Positions 36,606 to 45,984 of a stretch of DNA of 64,000 bases are shown one piece after another. Each line of letters begins with the position of its first letter. Within the stretch, counting starts at the first letter, position 1. The stretch is from contig NZ_CP071604.1 in NCBI RefSeq assembly GCF_017357225.1, positions 1,367,001 through 1,431,000 on the forward strand. The letters are read 5' to 3'. Position numbers and translations under genes: made by a program. A model generated the notes under the pieces. That model saw only the letters and a list, made by a program, of their open reading frames with translations. It had not been told where the DNA came from and ran no database searches. Origin of the DNA: Rhizobium binae (GTDB lineage: Bacteria > Pseudomonadota > Alphaproteobacteria > Rhizobiales > Rhizobiaceae).

Positions 36606-37277
36606 ATGCGCATCCTGGTAATCGAAGACGACGTCAACCTCAACCGGCAGCTGACCGACACGCTGAAGGAGGCTGGCTATGTCGTCGACCAGGCGTTCGA
36701 CGGTGAAGAAGGCCATTTCCTCGGCGATACTGAACCCTATGACGCCATCATCCTCGATATCGGCCTGCCGGAGATGGACGGCGTCACAGTGCTCGAAAAA
36801 TGGCGCGGCGCCGGCCGCGGCATGCCGGTTTTGATCCTGACGGCGCGCGACCGCTGGAGCGACAAGGTCGCCGGCATCGACGCCGGCGCCGACGATTACG
36901 TCACCAAGCCTTTCCATGTCGAGGAAGTGCTGGCGCGCATCCGGGCGCTGATCCGGCGCGCCGCCGGGCATGCCTCTTCCGAGATCGTCTGCGGGCCGGT
37001 GCGGCTCGATACCAAGTCCTCGAAGGCGACGGTCAACGGCACGGCGCTGAAGCTGACCTCGCACGAATATCGGCTGCTTGCCTATCTCATGCATCACATG
37101 GGCGAGGTCGTCTCGCGCACCGAACTGGTCGAGCACATGTACGACCAGGATTTCGACCGCGACTCCAACACGATCGAGGTCTTCGTCGGCCGTCTGCGCA
37201 AGAAGATGGGCGTCGACCTGATCGAAACGGTGCGCGGTCTCGGCTACCGCATCCAAGCGCCGAAACATGCGAATTAA
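36606..37277 (+). CDS. feuP: Response regulator FeuP (OmpR/PhoB type)
   Basis: 223 residues with a receiver domain (phosphorylated Asp51 in AIILDIGLPEMDG, Lys in VTKPFHVEE) and a winged-helix output domain ending in VEVFVGRLRKKMG-like sequence (VFVGRLRKKMGVDLIETVRG). It is cognate to the downstream FeuQ kinase and overlaps it by 11 bases. In rhizobia FeuPQ has been linked to high-affinity iron uptake (R. leguminosarum) and to cyclic glucan export and osmoadaptation (S. meliloti). A ribosome-binding site AAGGTGG precedes the ATG. Confidence 0.9.
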   Translation: MRILVIEDDVNLNRQLTDTLKEAGYVVDQAFDGEEGHFLGDTEPYDAIILDIGLPEMDGVTVLEKWRGAGRGMPVLILTARDRWSDKVAGIDAGADDYVTKPFHVEEVLARIRALIRRAAGHASSEIVCGPVRLDTKSSKATVNGTALKLTSHEYRLLAYLMHHMGEVVSRTELVEHMYDQDFDRDSNTIEVFVGRLRKKMGVDLIETVRGLGYRIQAPKHAN

Positions 37278-38670
37278 GTCGCTCACCGCACGCGTGCTGC
37301 TGCTGACCACGGTCTGGTCGACGGTGGCGCTGGTGGTGATCGGCCTGCTGATCTCGACGCTCTACCGCAAGAGCGCCGAACGCGGCTTCCAGGATCTCTT
37401 GCGGGCACAGCTCTATAACGTCATCAATTCCGTCACGATCGGCGATCAGGGGGCGCTGAGCGGCAGCCCGCAGCTCGGCGATCTGCGCTTTGCCCAGCCG
37501 AAGACCGGCTGGTATTGGGTGGTGGAGCCGCTCGGCACCTATACCACAGCGCCGCTGGTGTCGCCTTCGCTCGGATCGGCGGTCATCCCGGTTCCCTCCG
37601 TCGTCGAGGCACCCTTCGATAAGAATTACGAACGCTACTACCAAGTGACGGATGCCTCCGGAAACCGCGTGCAGGTCGCCGAAACCGAAGTGGTACTCGA
37701 CACCGACGGACGCGCGGCGCGCTTCCGCGTCACCGGCAATGTCGATGTCGTCGAGGACGACGTGCGCACCTTTTCCCACAGCCTCTATCTGGCGCTCGCC
37801 GGTTTCGGCGTCGGCAGCCTGATCGTCAATGCACTCGCCATTCTTTACGGCCTGAAGCCGCTCGACAAGGCGCGCGCAGCCCTGGAGCGGATCCGCGCCG
37901 GTGAGAGCGAGCAGCTCAAAGGCGACTTCCCGCGCGAGATTCTGCCGCTCGCCAACGAGGTCAACGCGCTGATCGACAGCAACCGCCGCATCGTCGAGCG
38001 GGCGCGCATGCAGGTCGGCAATCTCGCTCATTCGCTGAAGACGCCGATCGCCGTTCTTTTGAACGAGGCGCGTGTTCTGGAAAAACCCCATGGCGAACTG
38101 GTGCGCAGCCAGGCGGAATCGATGCAGGGGCAGGTGCAGTCCTATCTCAACCGGGCCCGCATCGCCGCGCAGCGCGAATCCGTGCTTGCGCGCACCGAAG
38201 CCGAGCCGGCGCTGGAACGGCTGGTGCGTGTCATGCGCCGGCTGAATATCGAGACCGAATTCGATCTCGTCGTCTCGCCGCCGCATCTGGCCGTCGCCAT
38301 GGAGCAGCAGGATCTTGAGGAGACGGTCGGCAATCTCTTGGAAAATGCGGCGCGATTCGCCAAGAGCAGGGTCCGGCTTACGGCCGTCGAGGCGGGCGAG
38401 GAGGTGAAAGGGGCGGGGGCGAGTGCGCGCCGCCATTGGGTGGAGCTCGCCGTCGAGGACGACGGGCCAGGCCTGGAGCCCGACCAGATCCGCGAGGCGC
38501 TGAAACGCGGCCGCAGGCTCGACGAAAGCAAGCCAGGAACCGGGCTCGGCCTGTCGATCGTCACCGAGATTTCCAATGAGTACCAGGGGCGGCTGGAACT
38601 GTCCCGCGGCGAGTGGGGCGGGCTGAAGGCGAAGCTTATCCTGCCCGGCGTCACAAAGGATGTTGCATGA
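37267..38670 (+). CDS. feuQ: Sensor histidine kinase FeuQ
   Basis: 467 residues with two membrane helices (about 9-30 and 173-195) flanking a periplasmic sensor domain. The cytoplasmic part has the H-box NLAHSLKTPIAVLLNEARVL, N-box NLLENAARF, G1 DDGPGL and G2 GTGLGLSIV. It phosphorylates FeuP and is held in check by FeuN. The gene starts within the feuP end. It precedes a lipoprotein gene and the cycHJKL operon, as described in R. leguminosarum. Confidence 0.9.
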   Translation: MRIKSLTARVLLLTTVWSTVALVVIGLLISTLYRKSAERGFQDLLRAQLYNVINSVTIGDQGALSGSPQLGDLRFAQPKTGWYWVVEPLGTYTTAPLVSPSLGSAVIPVPSVVEAPFDKNYERYYQVTDASGNRVQVAETEVVLDTDGRAARFRVTGNVDVVEDDVRTFSHSLYLALAGFGVGSLIVNALAILYGLKPLDKARAALERIRAGESEQLKGDFPREILPLANEVNALIDSNRRIVERARMQVGNLAHSLKTPIAVLLNEARVLEKPHGELVRSQAESMQGQVQSYLNRARIAAQRESVLARTEAEPALERLVRVMRRLNIETEFDLVVSPPHLAVAMEQQDLEETVGNLLENAARFAKSRVRLTAVEAGEEVKGAGASARRHWVELAVEDDGPGLEPDQIREALKRGRRLDESKPGTGLGLSIVTEISNEYQGRLELSRGEWGGLKAKLILPGVTKDVA

Positions 38671-38810
38671 CCAACTGCTTGATGTCACAAGGATAGTGGC
38701 AAACGCATAGCATGCTTTGCCTTAATGCTGACACGGGGACGCTGCACTTCGATCGGCTGTAATGTGACCTCTGATCGTGGTTCGACGCAATGATTTTACG
38801 CTCGCAAGGC

Positions 38811-39215
38811 ATGATCGTTTCCATCCTGCTTCTCGCCGTCGCGCTCACCGGCTGCACGACGACGAAGGGGGCTGCCTCGCGCGGCATTTTTTCCAGCAAA
38901 CCCTCGGCATCGGCCGTCTTCATTGCCGCGCTGCATGGCGGCATCGTCGGGCGCAGCGGCGTCACGCTGAGCGACAGCGACAAGCAAAGAGCGCTTGAGG
39001 CGGAATATCGGGCGCTGGAAGGGGCAGCCGTCGGCCAGCCCGTGGTCTGGAGCGGCAGGAACGTCACCGGCAAGGTGGTGGCGGCAGCGCCCTATCAGGT
39101 CGGCTCCCAGAACTGCCGGCAGTATACCCATACTCTGACGGTCGACGGCAAGGACACCGTGGCGCGAGGCGCCGCCTGCCGCAACGACGACGGCAGCTGG
39201 TCGCCGCTCGGGTGA
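38811..39215 (+). CDS. Small lipoprotein, surface-antigen-like
   Basis: 134 residues from the ATG at 38811 (MIVSILLLAVALTGC), or 141 from 38790. The signal peptide ends in the lipobox LTGC, so the protein is lipid-modified. The mature part has a glycine-rich stretch (HGGIVGRSGV) and a C-terminal domain with two cysteines (NCRQYTHTLTVDGKDT). The fold resembles the C-terminal part of 17-kDa-type surface antigens of alphaproteobacteria. It lies between feuQ and cycH in the same direction. The function is unknown. Confidence 0.8.
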   Translation: MIVSILLLAVALTGCTTTKGAASRGIFSSKPSASAVFIAALHGGIVGRSGVTLSDSDKQRALEAEYRALEGAAVGQPVVWSGRNVTGKVVAAAPYQVGSQNCRQYTHTLTVDGKDTVARGAACRNDDGSWSPLG

Positions 39216-39313
39216 GGCTCATTCCAAGCTGACTTGCGGCGAATAGCCTCAAATCTTCGTCATTCCGGCTTTCGCAGTTGGAATAGCGCCGCGCTTCACG
39301 TATTTGGGCCGCT

Positions 39314-40444
39314 ATGCTGTTCTGGATTCTCGTTGCCGTTCTGACGGCAGCCGTCGCCGTCATTCTGCTGTACCCCCTTCTGCGTGGCGCGAAGGCGGCG
39401 GAGGACAGCCGTGCCGGTGAGGCGGCAGTCTATCGCGACCAGCTGCGTGAACTCGACCGCGATCTTGCCGGTGCGCTGATCACGCCGGAAGAGGCTGACT
39501 ATGCCAGGGCCGAAATCGGCCGGCGGCTGATCGCCGTTTCTGCCGGCGAGCCGGAGACGACGCCGAAAGCCGCACGGCATCACCGTGTCACCGAAGCCTT
39601 CGTGCTCCTGATCCTGCCGGTGCTCGGGCTCTGTCTTTATTTGACGATGGGCAGGCCGGACCTGCCCTCGCAGCCGCTCGAAGCGCGGCTGGAAAATCCC
39701 GGCAATGATGTGGCGGTGCTGATCGCCAAGGCGGAACGGCATCTGGCTGCGAACCCCGACGACGGCAAGGGTTGGGACGTGCTGGCGCCGATCTATTTCC
39801 GCACGATGCGGGTCAACGATGCCCAGGTCGCCTATCGCAACGCGATCCGGCTTCTCGGCCCGAGCCCGATCCGGCTCGATGGCCTTGCCGAGACGCTGAT
39901 GGCGGTCTCCGACGGCGTGGTGACGGAAGAGGCGCGCCAGGCGCTGGAGCAGTCGCTGACCCTGGAACCGGACAATCCGCGGGCCCGCTTCTATGTCGCC
40001 CTCAGCATGGAGCAGGCGGGGCGGGCCGAGGAGGCGCGCCGGGCCTTCGAAGCGCTGGCGCAGCAATCGCCTGCCGATGCGCCCTGGCTGCCGCTGGTCA
40101 ACGAACATATCGCCAAGAACGGCGGCGCGGCTGCCCAGCCGACAGCGCCTGGCGGACCGACATCGGAAGATGTGGCGGCGGCCGAAGACATGAGCTCCGG
40201 CGACCGCCAGCAGATGATCCGTGGCATGGTCGAAAGCCTCGACGCCAAGCTGAGCGCCGAGCCCAACAATTTCGAGGGATGGATGCGGCTCGTCCGCTCT
40301 TACGCCGTATTGAACGACAAGGATCGCGCGGCCAGCGCCCTGAAGCGCGGCCTTGCGGCCTTTCCGCCGACGGGTGAACAGGGCCGGCAATTGCTGGCGC
40401 TTGCCAGGGAACTAGGCATCTCTACGGAGGGACTGACGCAATGA
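39314..40444 (+). CDS. cycH: Cytochrome c maturation protein CycH (CcmI)
   Basis: 376 residues: an N-terminal membrane helix (2-23), an RxQLxELxxD-type pattern ([12 protein letters not shown]), a second helix near 95-113, then TPR-like repeats in the periplasm. CcmI/CycH brings apocytochrome c to the haem lyase complex. It is the first gene of the cycHJKL operon and its stop overlaps cycJ by 4 bases (ATGA). In R. leguminosarum cycHJKL mutants lack c-type cytochromes and are also impaired in iron uptake. Confidence 0.92.
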   Translation: MLFWILVAVLTAAVAVILLYPLLRGAKAAEDSRAGEAAVYRDQLRELDRDLAGALITPEEADYARAEIGRRLIAVSAGEPETTPKAARHHRVTEAFVLLILPVLGLCLYLTMGRPDLPSQPLEARLENPGNDVAVLIAKAERHLAANPDDGKGWDVLAPIYFRTMRVNDAQVAYRNAIRLLGPSPIRLDGLAETLMAVSDGVVTEEARQALEQSLTLEPDNPRARFYVALSMEQAGRAEEARRAFEALAQQSPADAPWLPLVNEHIAKNGGAAAQPTAPGGPTSEDVAAAEDMSSGDRQQMIRGMVESLDAKLSAEPNNFEGWMRLVRSYAVLNDKDRAASALKRGLAAFPPTGEQGRQLLALARELGISTEGLTQ

Positions 40445-40953
40445 CGCGCAAGCAGAAGCGCCTTGCGGTGATCGCGGGCGGGATGGGTTTCATCGTTGCG
40501 GCGGTGCTGTTGGTGATGTTCGCCTTCAGCCAGTCGGTGGCCTATTTCTATATGCCGGCGGATCTGGCCAAGACCCCGGTGGCGCCGCAGACCCGCATCC
40601 GGCTGGGCGGCCTGGTCGGGGCAGGCAGCGTCGTGCGCGGCGCCGGCTCGACGGTGGAGTTTGCCGTCACCGACGGCAGCGCCAATGCGGTCAAGGTCCA
40701 ATATACCGGCATCCTTCCGGATCTGTTCCGCGAGGGCCAGGGTGTGGTCACCGAGGGCATGTTTGCCTCAGGCAGCAACGTCTTTGTCGCCGACACGGTG
40801 CTCGCCAAACATGACGAGACCTATATGCCGAAGGAGGTTGCCGACAAGCTGAAGGCGCAGGGCCTGTGGCAGGAAGGCCAAGGCGGACAAAGCCAGGGGG
40901 GGCAGAGCCAGGGGGGACGGAGCCAGGGGCAGGAGGCAAAGGCGACGCCATGA
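40441..40953 (+). CDS. cycJ: Haem chaperone CycJ (CcmE)
   Basis: 170 residues with an N-terminal signal-anchor helix (about 9-29) and the OB-fold CcmE domain. The haem-binding His124 and Tyr128 lie in [10 protein letters not shown], the family signature. CcmE binds haem covalently in the periplasm and passes it to the CcmF/H lyase. The C-terminus is unusual: after residue 140 it consists of Gly/Gln/Ser repeats (GGQSQGG type) that end in basic residues. The start overlaps cycH, and the stop overlaps cycK. Confidence 0.95.
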   Translation: MTRKQKRLAVIAGGMGFIVAAVLLVMFAFSQSVAYFYMPADLAKTPVAPQTRIRLGGLVGAGSVVRGAGSTVEFAVTDGSANAVKVQYTGILPDLFREGQGVVTEGMFASGSNVFVADTVLAKHDETYMPKEVADKLKAQGLWQEGQGGQSQGGQSQGGRSQGQEAKATP

Positions 40954-42947
40954 TCATCGAGATCGGCCATTACGCCCTGGTGCTGGCGCTGGCGACGGCG
41001 CTGATCGTCTCGATCGTGCCTGTCATCGGCGCCCGCCGTCATGACCGGGCGATGATGGATGTGGCGACCTCCGGCGCGCTGGCGATGTTCGCGCTCGTCG
41101 CCTTTGCCTTCGCCGTCTTGACCTATGCCCATGTCGTCTCCGACTTCTCGGTCGAGAATGTCTGGGAGAATTCGCATTCGCTGGTGCCTCTGATCTACAA
41201 ATATTCCGGCGTCTGGGGCAATCACGAGGGATCGATGATGCTCTGGCTGCTGATCCTGACGCTGTTCAGCGCGCTGGTCGCCGTCTTCGGCCGCAATCTG
41301 CCGGAGACGCTGAAGGCCAATGTGCTTGCCGTGCAGGCCTGGATCTCGCTCGCCTTCACCCTGTTCATCCTTTTGACCTCCAATCCCTTCCTGCGGCTCG
41401 ATCCGGCTCCGGCCGAGGGCCGCGACCTCAATCCGGTGCTGCAGGATGTCGGTCTCGCGATCCACCCGCCATTGCTCTATCTCGGCTATGTCGGCTTTTC
41501 CGTCTGCTTCTCCTTTGCCGTCGCCGCCCTTCTGGAAGGCCGCATCGACGCCGCCTGGGCGCGCTGGGTCCGGCCCTGGACGCTGGCCGCCTGGACCTGT
41601 CTGACGCTTGGCATCGCCATGGGCTCCTACTGGGCCTATTACGAGCTTGGCTGGGGCGGCTGGTGGTTTTGGGACCCGGTGGAGAACGCCTCCTTCATGC
41701 CGTGGCTCGCCGGCACGGCGCTGCTGCATTCGGCCCTCGTCATGGAAAAGCGCGAGGCGCTGAAGATCTGGACGGTGCTGCTCGCCATCCTCACCTTCTC
41801 GCTGTCGCTGATGGGCACCTTCCTGGTGCGCTCCGGCGTGCTGACCTCGGTGCATGCCTTCGCCAGCGATCCCTCCCGCGGCGTCTTCATCCTGTCGATC
41901 CTGTTGATCTTCATCGGCGGGGCCCTGTCGCTGTTTGCCCTGCGGGCGCCGAAGCTTGCGGCCGGCGGGCTGTTTGCGCCGATCTCGCGCGAGGCGGCGC
42001 TGGTCCTCAACAACCTGGTCCTGACGGTCGCCTGCGGCACGGTCCTGACCGGCACGCTCTATCCGCTGCTCCTGGAAACGCTGACCGGCGACAAGATCTC
42101 CGTCGGGCCGCCCTTCTTCAACCTGACCTTCGGCCTCCTAATGGCGCCGCTGATCGTCATCGTGCCGTTCGGGCCGCTGCTGGCCTGGAAGCGCGGGGAT
42201 CTGCTCGGCGCCCTCCAGCGGCTCTATGCCGTCGCGGCTCTCGCCTTCCTGGCCGCCCTCATCGTCTTCTATCTCGAACATGGCGGGCCGGTGCTATCAG
42301 TGCTCGGGCTGGCGGCCGGGCTGTTCCTGATCCTCGGCGCCATTGCCGATCTCTGGTATCGCGCCGGCATCGGCAAAGTAGCAGGAAGCATCGCCTGGCG
42401 CCGGCTTGCCGGTCTGCCGCGTTCGGCCTTCGGCACGGCGCTCGCCCATGCCGGGCTCGGCGTCAGCGTGCTCGGCATCGTCGCCGTCACCACCTTCCAG
42501 AGCGAGCATGTCGTCGAGATGAAGCCGGGCCAGACGGTCGAGGCCGGCGGCTACAGTTTGCAGTTCGACGGCATGCAGCCGGGCAGGGGGCCGAACTATA
42601 GCGAGGAGCGCGGCCACTTCAGCGTCCGGCGCGCCGGGGTTGCGGTCGCTGACACCTGGTCGGCCAAGCGGCTCTATACCGCCCGGCAGATGCCGACGAC
42701 CGAGGCCGGCATCCTGACCTTCGGCCTCAGCCAGCTCTATGTCTCGCTCGGCGACGCCACCCAGGAGGGCGGCATCGTCGTGCGCATCTGGTGGAAGCCG
42801 TTCATCCTCTGCATCTGGGGCGGCGCGCTGATCATGGCGGCCGGCGGCCTCGTCTCGCTCTCCGACCGCCGCCTGCGCGTCGGCGCCCCGCGCCGAAAGG
42901 CGAAGCCGACAAGGCCGGCGGCTCCTGCCATGGAGCCGGCGGAATGA
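40950..42947 (+). CDS. cycK: Cytochrome c haem lyase subunit CycK (CcmF)
   Basis: 665 residues with about 14-15 membrane helices. The WWD domain is visible in [18 protein letters not shown] (near residue 235), and conserved periplasmic histidines occur in helices beside it ([22 protein letters not shown]). CcmF reduces and ligates haem to CXXCH motifs. ATGA overlap with cycJ, and its own stop overlaps cycL in the same way, so all four genes are translationally coupled. Confidence 0.95.
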   Translation: MIIEIGHYALVLALATALIVSIVPVIGARRHDRAMMDVATSGALAMFALVAFAFAVLTYAHVVSDFSVENVWENSHSLVPLIYKYSGVWGNHEGSMMLWLLILTLFSALVAVFGRNLPETLKANVLAVQAWISLAFTLFILLTSNPFLRLDPAPAEGRDLNPVLQDVGLAIHPPLLYLGYVGFSVCFSFAVAALLEGRIDAAWARWVRPWTLAAWTCLTLGIAMGSYWAYYELGWGGWWFWDPVENASFMPWLAGTALLHSALVMEKREALKIWTVLLAILTFSLSLMGTFLVRSGVLTSVHAFASDPSRGVFILSILLIFIGGALSLFALRAPKLAAGGLFAPISREAALVLNNLVLTVACGTVLTGTLYPLLLETLTGDKISVGPPFFNLTFGLLMAPLIVIVPFGPLLAWKRGDLLGALQRLYAVAALAFLAALIVFYLEHGGPVLSVLGLAAGLFLILGAIADLWYRAGIGKVAGSIAWRRLAGLPRSAFGTALAHAGLGVSVLGIVAVTTFQSEHVVEMKPGQTVEAGGYSLQFDGMQPGRGPNYSEERGHFSVRRAGVAVADTWSAKRLYTARQMPTTEAGILTFGLSQLYVSLGDATQEGGIVVRIWWKPFILCIWGGALIMAAGGLVSLSDRRLRVGAPRRKAKPTRPAAPAMEPAE

Positions 42948-43399
42948 TGCGGCGACTGCTCCTGGTTTTGGCCCTGATGCTTTCGGCCGCCCCGGTCTTC
43001 GCCGTCAATCCCGACGAGGTGCTGGCCGATCCGGCGCTGGAGGCGCGCGCCCGGACGCTTTCGGCCGAGCTGCGCTGCATGGTCTGCCAGAACCAGTCGA
43101 TCGACGATTCCAATGCCGAACTGGCCAAAGACCTGCGCCTCTTGGTGCGCGAGCGCATCAAGGACGGCGACAGCGACGAGGAAGTGCTGGACTATATCGT
43201 CTCACGCTACGGCGAATTCGTGCTGCTCAAGCCGCGGTTGAGCATGAAGACGGTATTGCTCTGGGGCGCGCCTGCGCTGCTGGTGCTCGTCGGGGGACTG
43301 TCGCTGCTGGTCTTTGCGCGCAGACGGGCTGGCAAGCCGACCGGCAGCAAATTGACTCCGGAAGAACAGGCGCAATTGAACGAGCTGCTGGATAAGTAA
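42944..43399 (+). CDS. cycL: Cytochrome c maturation protein CycL (CcmH)
   Basis: 151 residues with a signal peptide ending in VFA and the redox motif [14 protein letters not shown] (Cys45 and Cys48). One C-terminal membrane helix (about 101-121) follows. CcmH keeps the apocytochrome cysteines reduced for haem attachment. It is the last gene of the operon and is separated from degP by 176 bases. Confidence 0.95.
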   Translation: MMRRLLLVLALMLSAAPVFAVNPDEVLADPALEARARTLSAELRCMVCQNQSIDDSNAELAKDLRLLVRERIKDGDSDEEVLDYIVSRYGEFVLLKPRLSMKTVLLWGAPALLVLVGGLSLLVFARRRAGKPTGSKLTPEEQAQLNELLDK

Positions 43400-43575
43400 C
43401 GCCAACCCCAATCTAATCGTCGCGATGCTCGGGTGCGGGCAAGCAAAGTTCTCAAACATTACGAACTTTTCATTGGCCGGACAGTTCGCAGTAAGGTGCG
43501 CCATCCTATATCTTCAGTCATCGACTGAGCCGGCGGTGCCGGTCTGAAGATCCAAGAACAAGAGAAGGTGCTCCA

Positions 43576-45162
43576 ATGCTGAAGAATTTCAACGGACGTC
43601 CGTCCCTCGCCACTGTGCTCAAGGCTTCTACCGTCGCCGGTATCGCAGCCGCTGTGCTCGCAACCGGCGTTCCGCTCGAAATCACCCGGTCCTACGCTGA
43701 GGCGGTCAAGGTTCAGGCGCCTGCCGTTCCGAGCTTCGCCAATGTCGTTGATGCCGTTTCGCCCGCCGTTGTGTCCGTCCGCGTCGAAAACCGCGTCAAT
43801 CCCGTCGCCGACAATGACGGCTTCTCCTTCGATTTCAACGGCCGCGGTTTCGACGACCTGCCCGATGATCACCCGCTGAAGCGCTTCTTCCGTCAGTTCG
43901 GCCAGGATCCGAACGACCAGCAGGGCGGCCACCAGCACCGCTTTGGCCAGAACGGTCCGGGTGGCCCGAACGGTCCCGGCAAGGGCCGTCTGCGTCCGGT
44001 CGCTCAAGGCTCCGGCTTCTTCATCTCCGAAGACGGCTATATCGTCACCAACAATCACGTCGTTTCCGACGGTCAGGCTTTCGTCGTGGTCATGAATGAC
44101 GGAACCGAGCTCGATGCCAAGCTGATCGGCAAGGATCCGCGCACCGACCTCGCCGTGCTGAAGGTCGATGGCAAGGGCAAGAAGTTCACATACGTCAACT
44201 GGGCTGACGACAACAATGTCCGCGTCGGCGACTGGGTTGTCGCGGTCGGCAATCCCTTCGGTCTCGGCGGCACGGTCACTGCTGGCATCGTCTCGGCCCG
44301 CGGCCGCGATATCGGCTCCGGTCCCTATGACGATTACCTGCAGGTGGATGCGGCCGTAAACCGCGGCAATTCCGGCGGTCCGACCTTCAACCTCAACGGC
44401 GAAGTCGTCGGCATCAATACCGCGATCTTCTCGCCGTCAGGCGGCAGCGTCGGCATCGCCTTCGCCATTCCCGCCTCGACCGCCAAGGACGTGGTCGCCG
44501 ACCTGATGAAGGATGGCCAGGTCTCGCGCGGCTGGCTGGGCGTCCAGATCCAGCCGGTGACCAAGGACATCGCCGAATCCATCGGCCTTTCCGAACCGAG
44601 CGGCGCGCTCGTTGTTGCCCCGCAGCCTGGATCGCCGGGTGACAAGGCCGGCATGAAGGCCGGTGACGTGGTCACCGCACTCAATGGCGAAACGATCAAG
44701 GATGCCCGCGATCTCAGCCGCCGCATTGGTGCGATGCAGCCGGGCAGCAAGGCCGAGCTTTCGGTCTGGCGCGCCGGCAAGGCCCAGTCGCTCACCGTCG
44801 AACTCGGCACGCTGCCGGCCGATCAGAAGGATGCCAGCGCCGACGACAACAACCAGCCGCAGCAGCCTGAGGCACCGGCTTCCGAGAAGGCGCTTGCCGA
44901 TCTCGGCCTGACGGTTGGTCCCTCTGACGACGGCAAGGGCCTCGCGATCACCGGGATCGATCCGGACTCCGATGCCGCCGACAAGGGCATCAAGGAAGGC
45001 GAAAAGATCACCTCGGTCAACAACCAGGAGGTCTCTACCGCTGCCGATGTCGTCAAGGTGCTGAACCAGGCCAAGAAGGACGGCCGCACCCGGGCGCTGT
45101 TCCAGATCCAGTCCAGCGAAGGTAGCCGTTTCGTTGCGCTTCCGATCAACGGCCAGGGCTGA
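43576..45162 (+). CDS. degP: Periplasmic serine protease DegP (HtrA)
   Basis: 528 residues with a signal peptide (about 1-42), a flexible Gly/His/Gln-rich loop (112-138), the trypsin-like domain with the full triad His161 (TNNHVV), Asp191 (RTDLAVLKV), Ser266 (GNSGGPT), and two PDZ domains (about 285-400 and 425-520). It degrades misfolded envelope proteins. It is placed after cycHJKL as in other rhizobia and has its own promoter region (43400-43575). A hairpin follows the stop. Confidence 0.95.
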   Translation: MLKNFNGRPSLATVLKASTVAGIAAAVLATGVPLEITRSYAEAVKVQAPAVPSFANVVDAVSPAVVSVRVENRVNPVADNDGFSFDFNGRGFDDLPDDHPLKRFFRQFGQDPNDQQGGHQHRFGQNGPGGPNGPGKGRLRPVAQGSGFFISEDGYIVTNNHVVSDGQAFVVVMNDGTELDAKLIGKDPRTDLAVLKVDGKGKKFTYVNWADDNNVRVGDWVVAVGNPFGLGGTVTAGIVSARGRDIGSGPYDDYLQVDAAVNRGNSGGPTFNLNGEVVGINTAIFSPSGGSVGIAFAIPASTAKDVVADLMKDGQVSRGWLGVQIQPVTKDIAESIGLSEPSGALVVAPQPGSPGDKAGMKAGDVVTALNGETIKDARDLSRRIGAMQPGSKAELSVWRAGKAQSLTVELGTLPADQKDASADDNNQPQQPEAPASEKALADLGLTVGPSDDGKGLAITGIDPDSDAADKGIKEGEKITSVNNQEVSTAADVVKVLNQAKKDGRTRALFQIQSSEGSRFVALPINGQG

Positions 45163-45179
45163 TCCTTAGGGAAAACGGA

Positions 45180-45207
45180 AGCCGCGCGGAGGAAACTCCG
45201 CGCGGCT
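45180..45207 (+). terminator. Hairpin after degP, probable terminator or attenuator
   Basis: An 11-bp perfect stem (AGCCGCGCGGA / TCCGCGCGGCT) with a 6-base loop GGAAAC follows 17 bases after the degP stop. The downstream sequence CATTCCTC is only moderately T-rich, so read-through into the next two-component genes is possible. Confidence 0.6.
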
Positions 45208-45237
45208 CATTCCTCTGATCTTTGAAGGATGATCGCG

Positions 45238-45984
45238 ATGAGCACCGCTCCGCAGCCAGATGCTTTGAGCCTTGCCGAAACGCAGCCGGTGGGTAATGTC
45301 GGCCGCATGAAGATTCTCATCATCGAAGATGATCTCGAAGCCGCGGCCTACCTCACGAAAGCCTTTCGCGAGGCGGGCATTGTCGCCGATCACGCCAGCG
45401 ACGGCGAGAGCGGTCTGTTCATGGGATCGGAAAATACCTATGACGTCATCGTCATCGACCGTATGCTGCCGCGCCGCGACGGGCTTTCCGTCATCAGTGA
45501 GTTGCGCCGCAAAGGCATCCATACGCCGGTCCTCATCCTATCGGCGCTCGGCCAGGTCGATGACCGTGTGACCGGTCTTCGCGCCGGCGGCGACGATTAC
45601 CTGCCGAAGCCCTATGCCTTCAGCGAGCTACTCGCCCGTGTCGAGGTGCTTGGCCGCCGCAAGGGCACGCCGGAGCAGGATGTCGTCTATCGCGTCGGTG
45701 ATCTCGAACTCGACCGGCTCTCCCACGAAGTGCGCCGCGGCGGCAAGGAAATTCCGCTGCAGCCGCGCGAATTCCGCCTGCTCGAATATCTCATGAAGAA
45801 TGCCGGCCAGGTGGTGACTCGCACCATGCTGCTCGAAAACGTCTGGGACTATCACTTCGACCCGCAGACCAACGTCATCGACGTCCATGTCTCGCGCCTG
45901 CGCTCGAAGATCGAGAAGGACTTCAGCCAGCCGCTCCTGAAAACCATTCGGGGCGCGGGGTATATGATCAAGGACGAGGGATGA
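45238..45984 (+). CDS. OmpR-type response regulator
   Basis: About 248 residues from the ATG at 45238, preceded by GAAGGA; starts at 45229 and 45307 are possible, the last at the usual MKILIIEDD. The receiver domain has phosphorylated Asp in VIDRMLPRRDG and Lys in LPKPYAFSE. The winged-helix domain has NVIDVHVSRLRSKI. It overlaps the following kinase by 4 bases. The pair is conserved between degP and glnE in rhizobia; target genes are not known to me. Confidence 0.9.
   Translation: MSTAPQPDALSLAETQPVGNVGRMKILIIEDDLEAAAYLTKAFREAGIVADHASDGESGLFMGSENTYDVIVIDRMLPRRDGLSVISELRRKGIHTPVLILSALGQVDDRVTGLRAGGDDYLPKPYAFSELLARVEVLGRRKGTPEQDVVYRVGDLELDRLSHEVRRGGKEIPLQPREFRLLEYLMKNAGQVVTRTMLLENVWDYHFDPQTNVIDVHVSRLRSKIEKDFSQPLLKTIRGAGYMIKDEG

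Noticed and set aside
43400..43575. Possible heat-shock or sigma-E type promoter before degP
   Set aside because: A TATAT-like element is present near 43506, but I could not match a clear pair of boxes, so no promoter was called.
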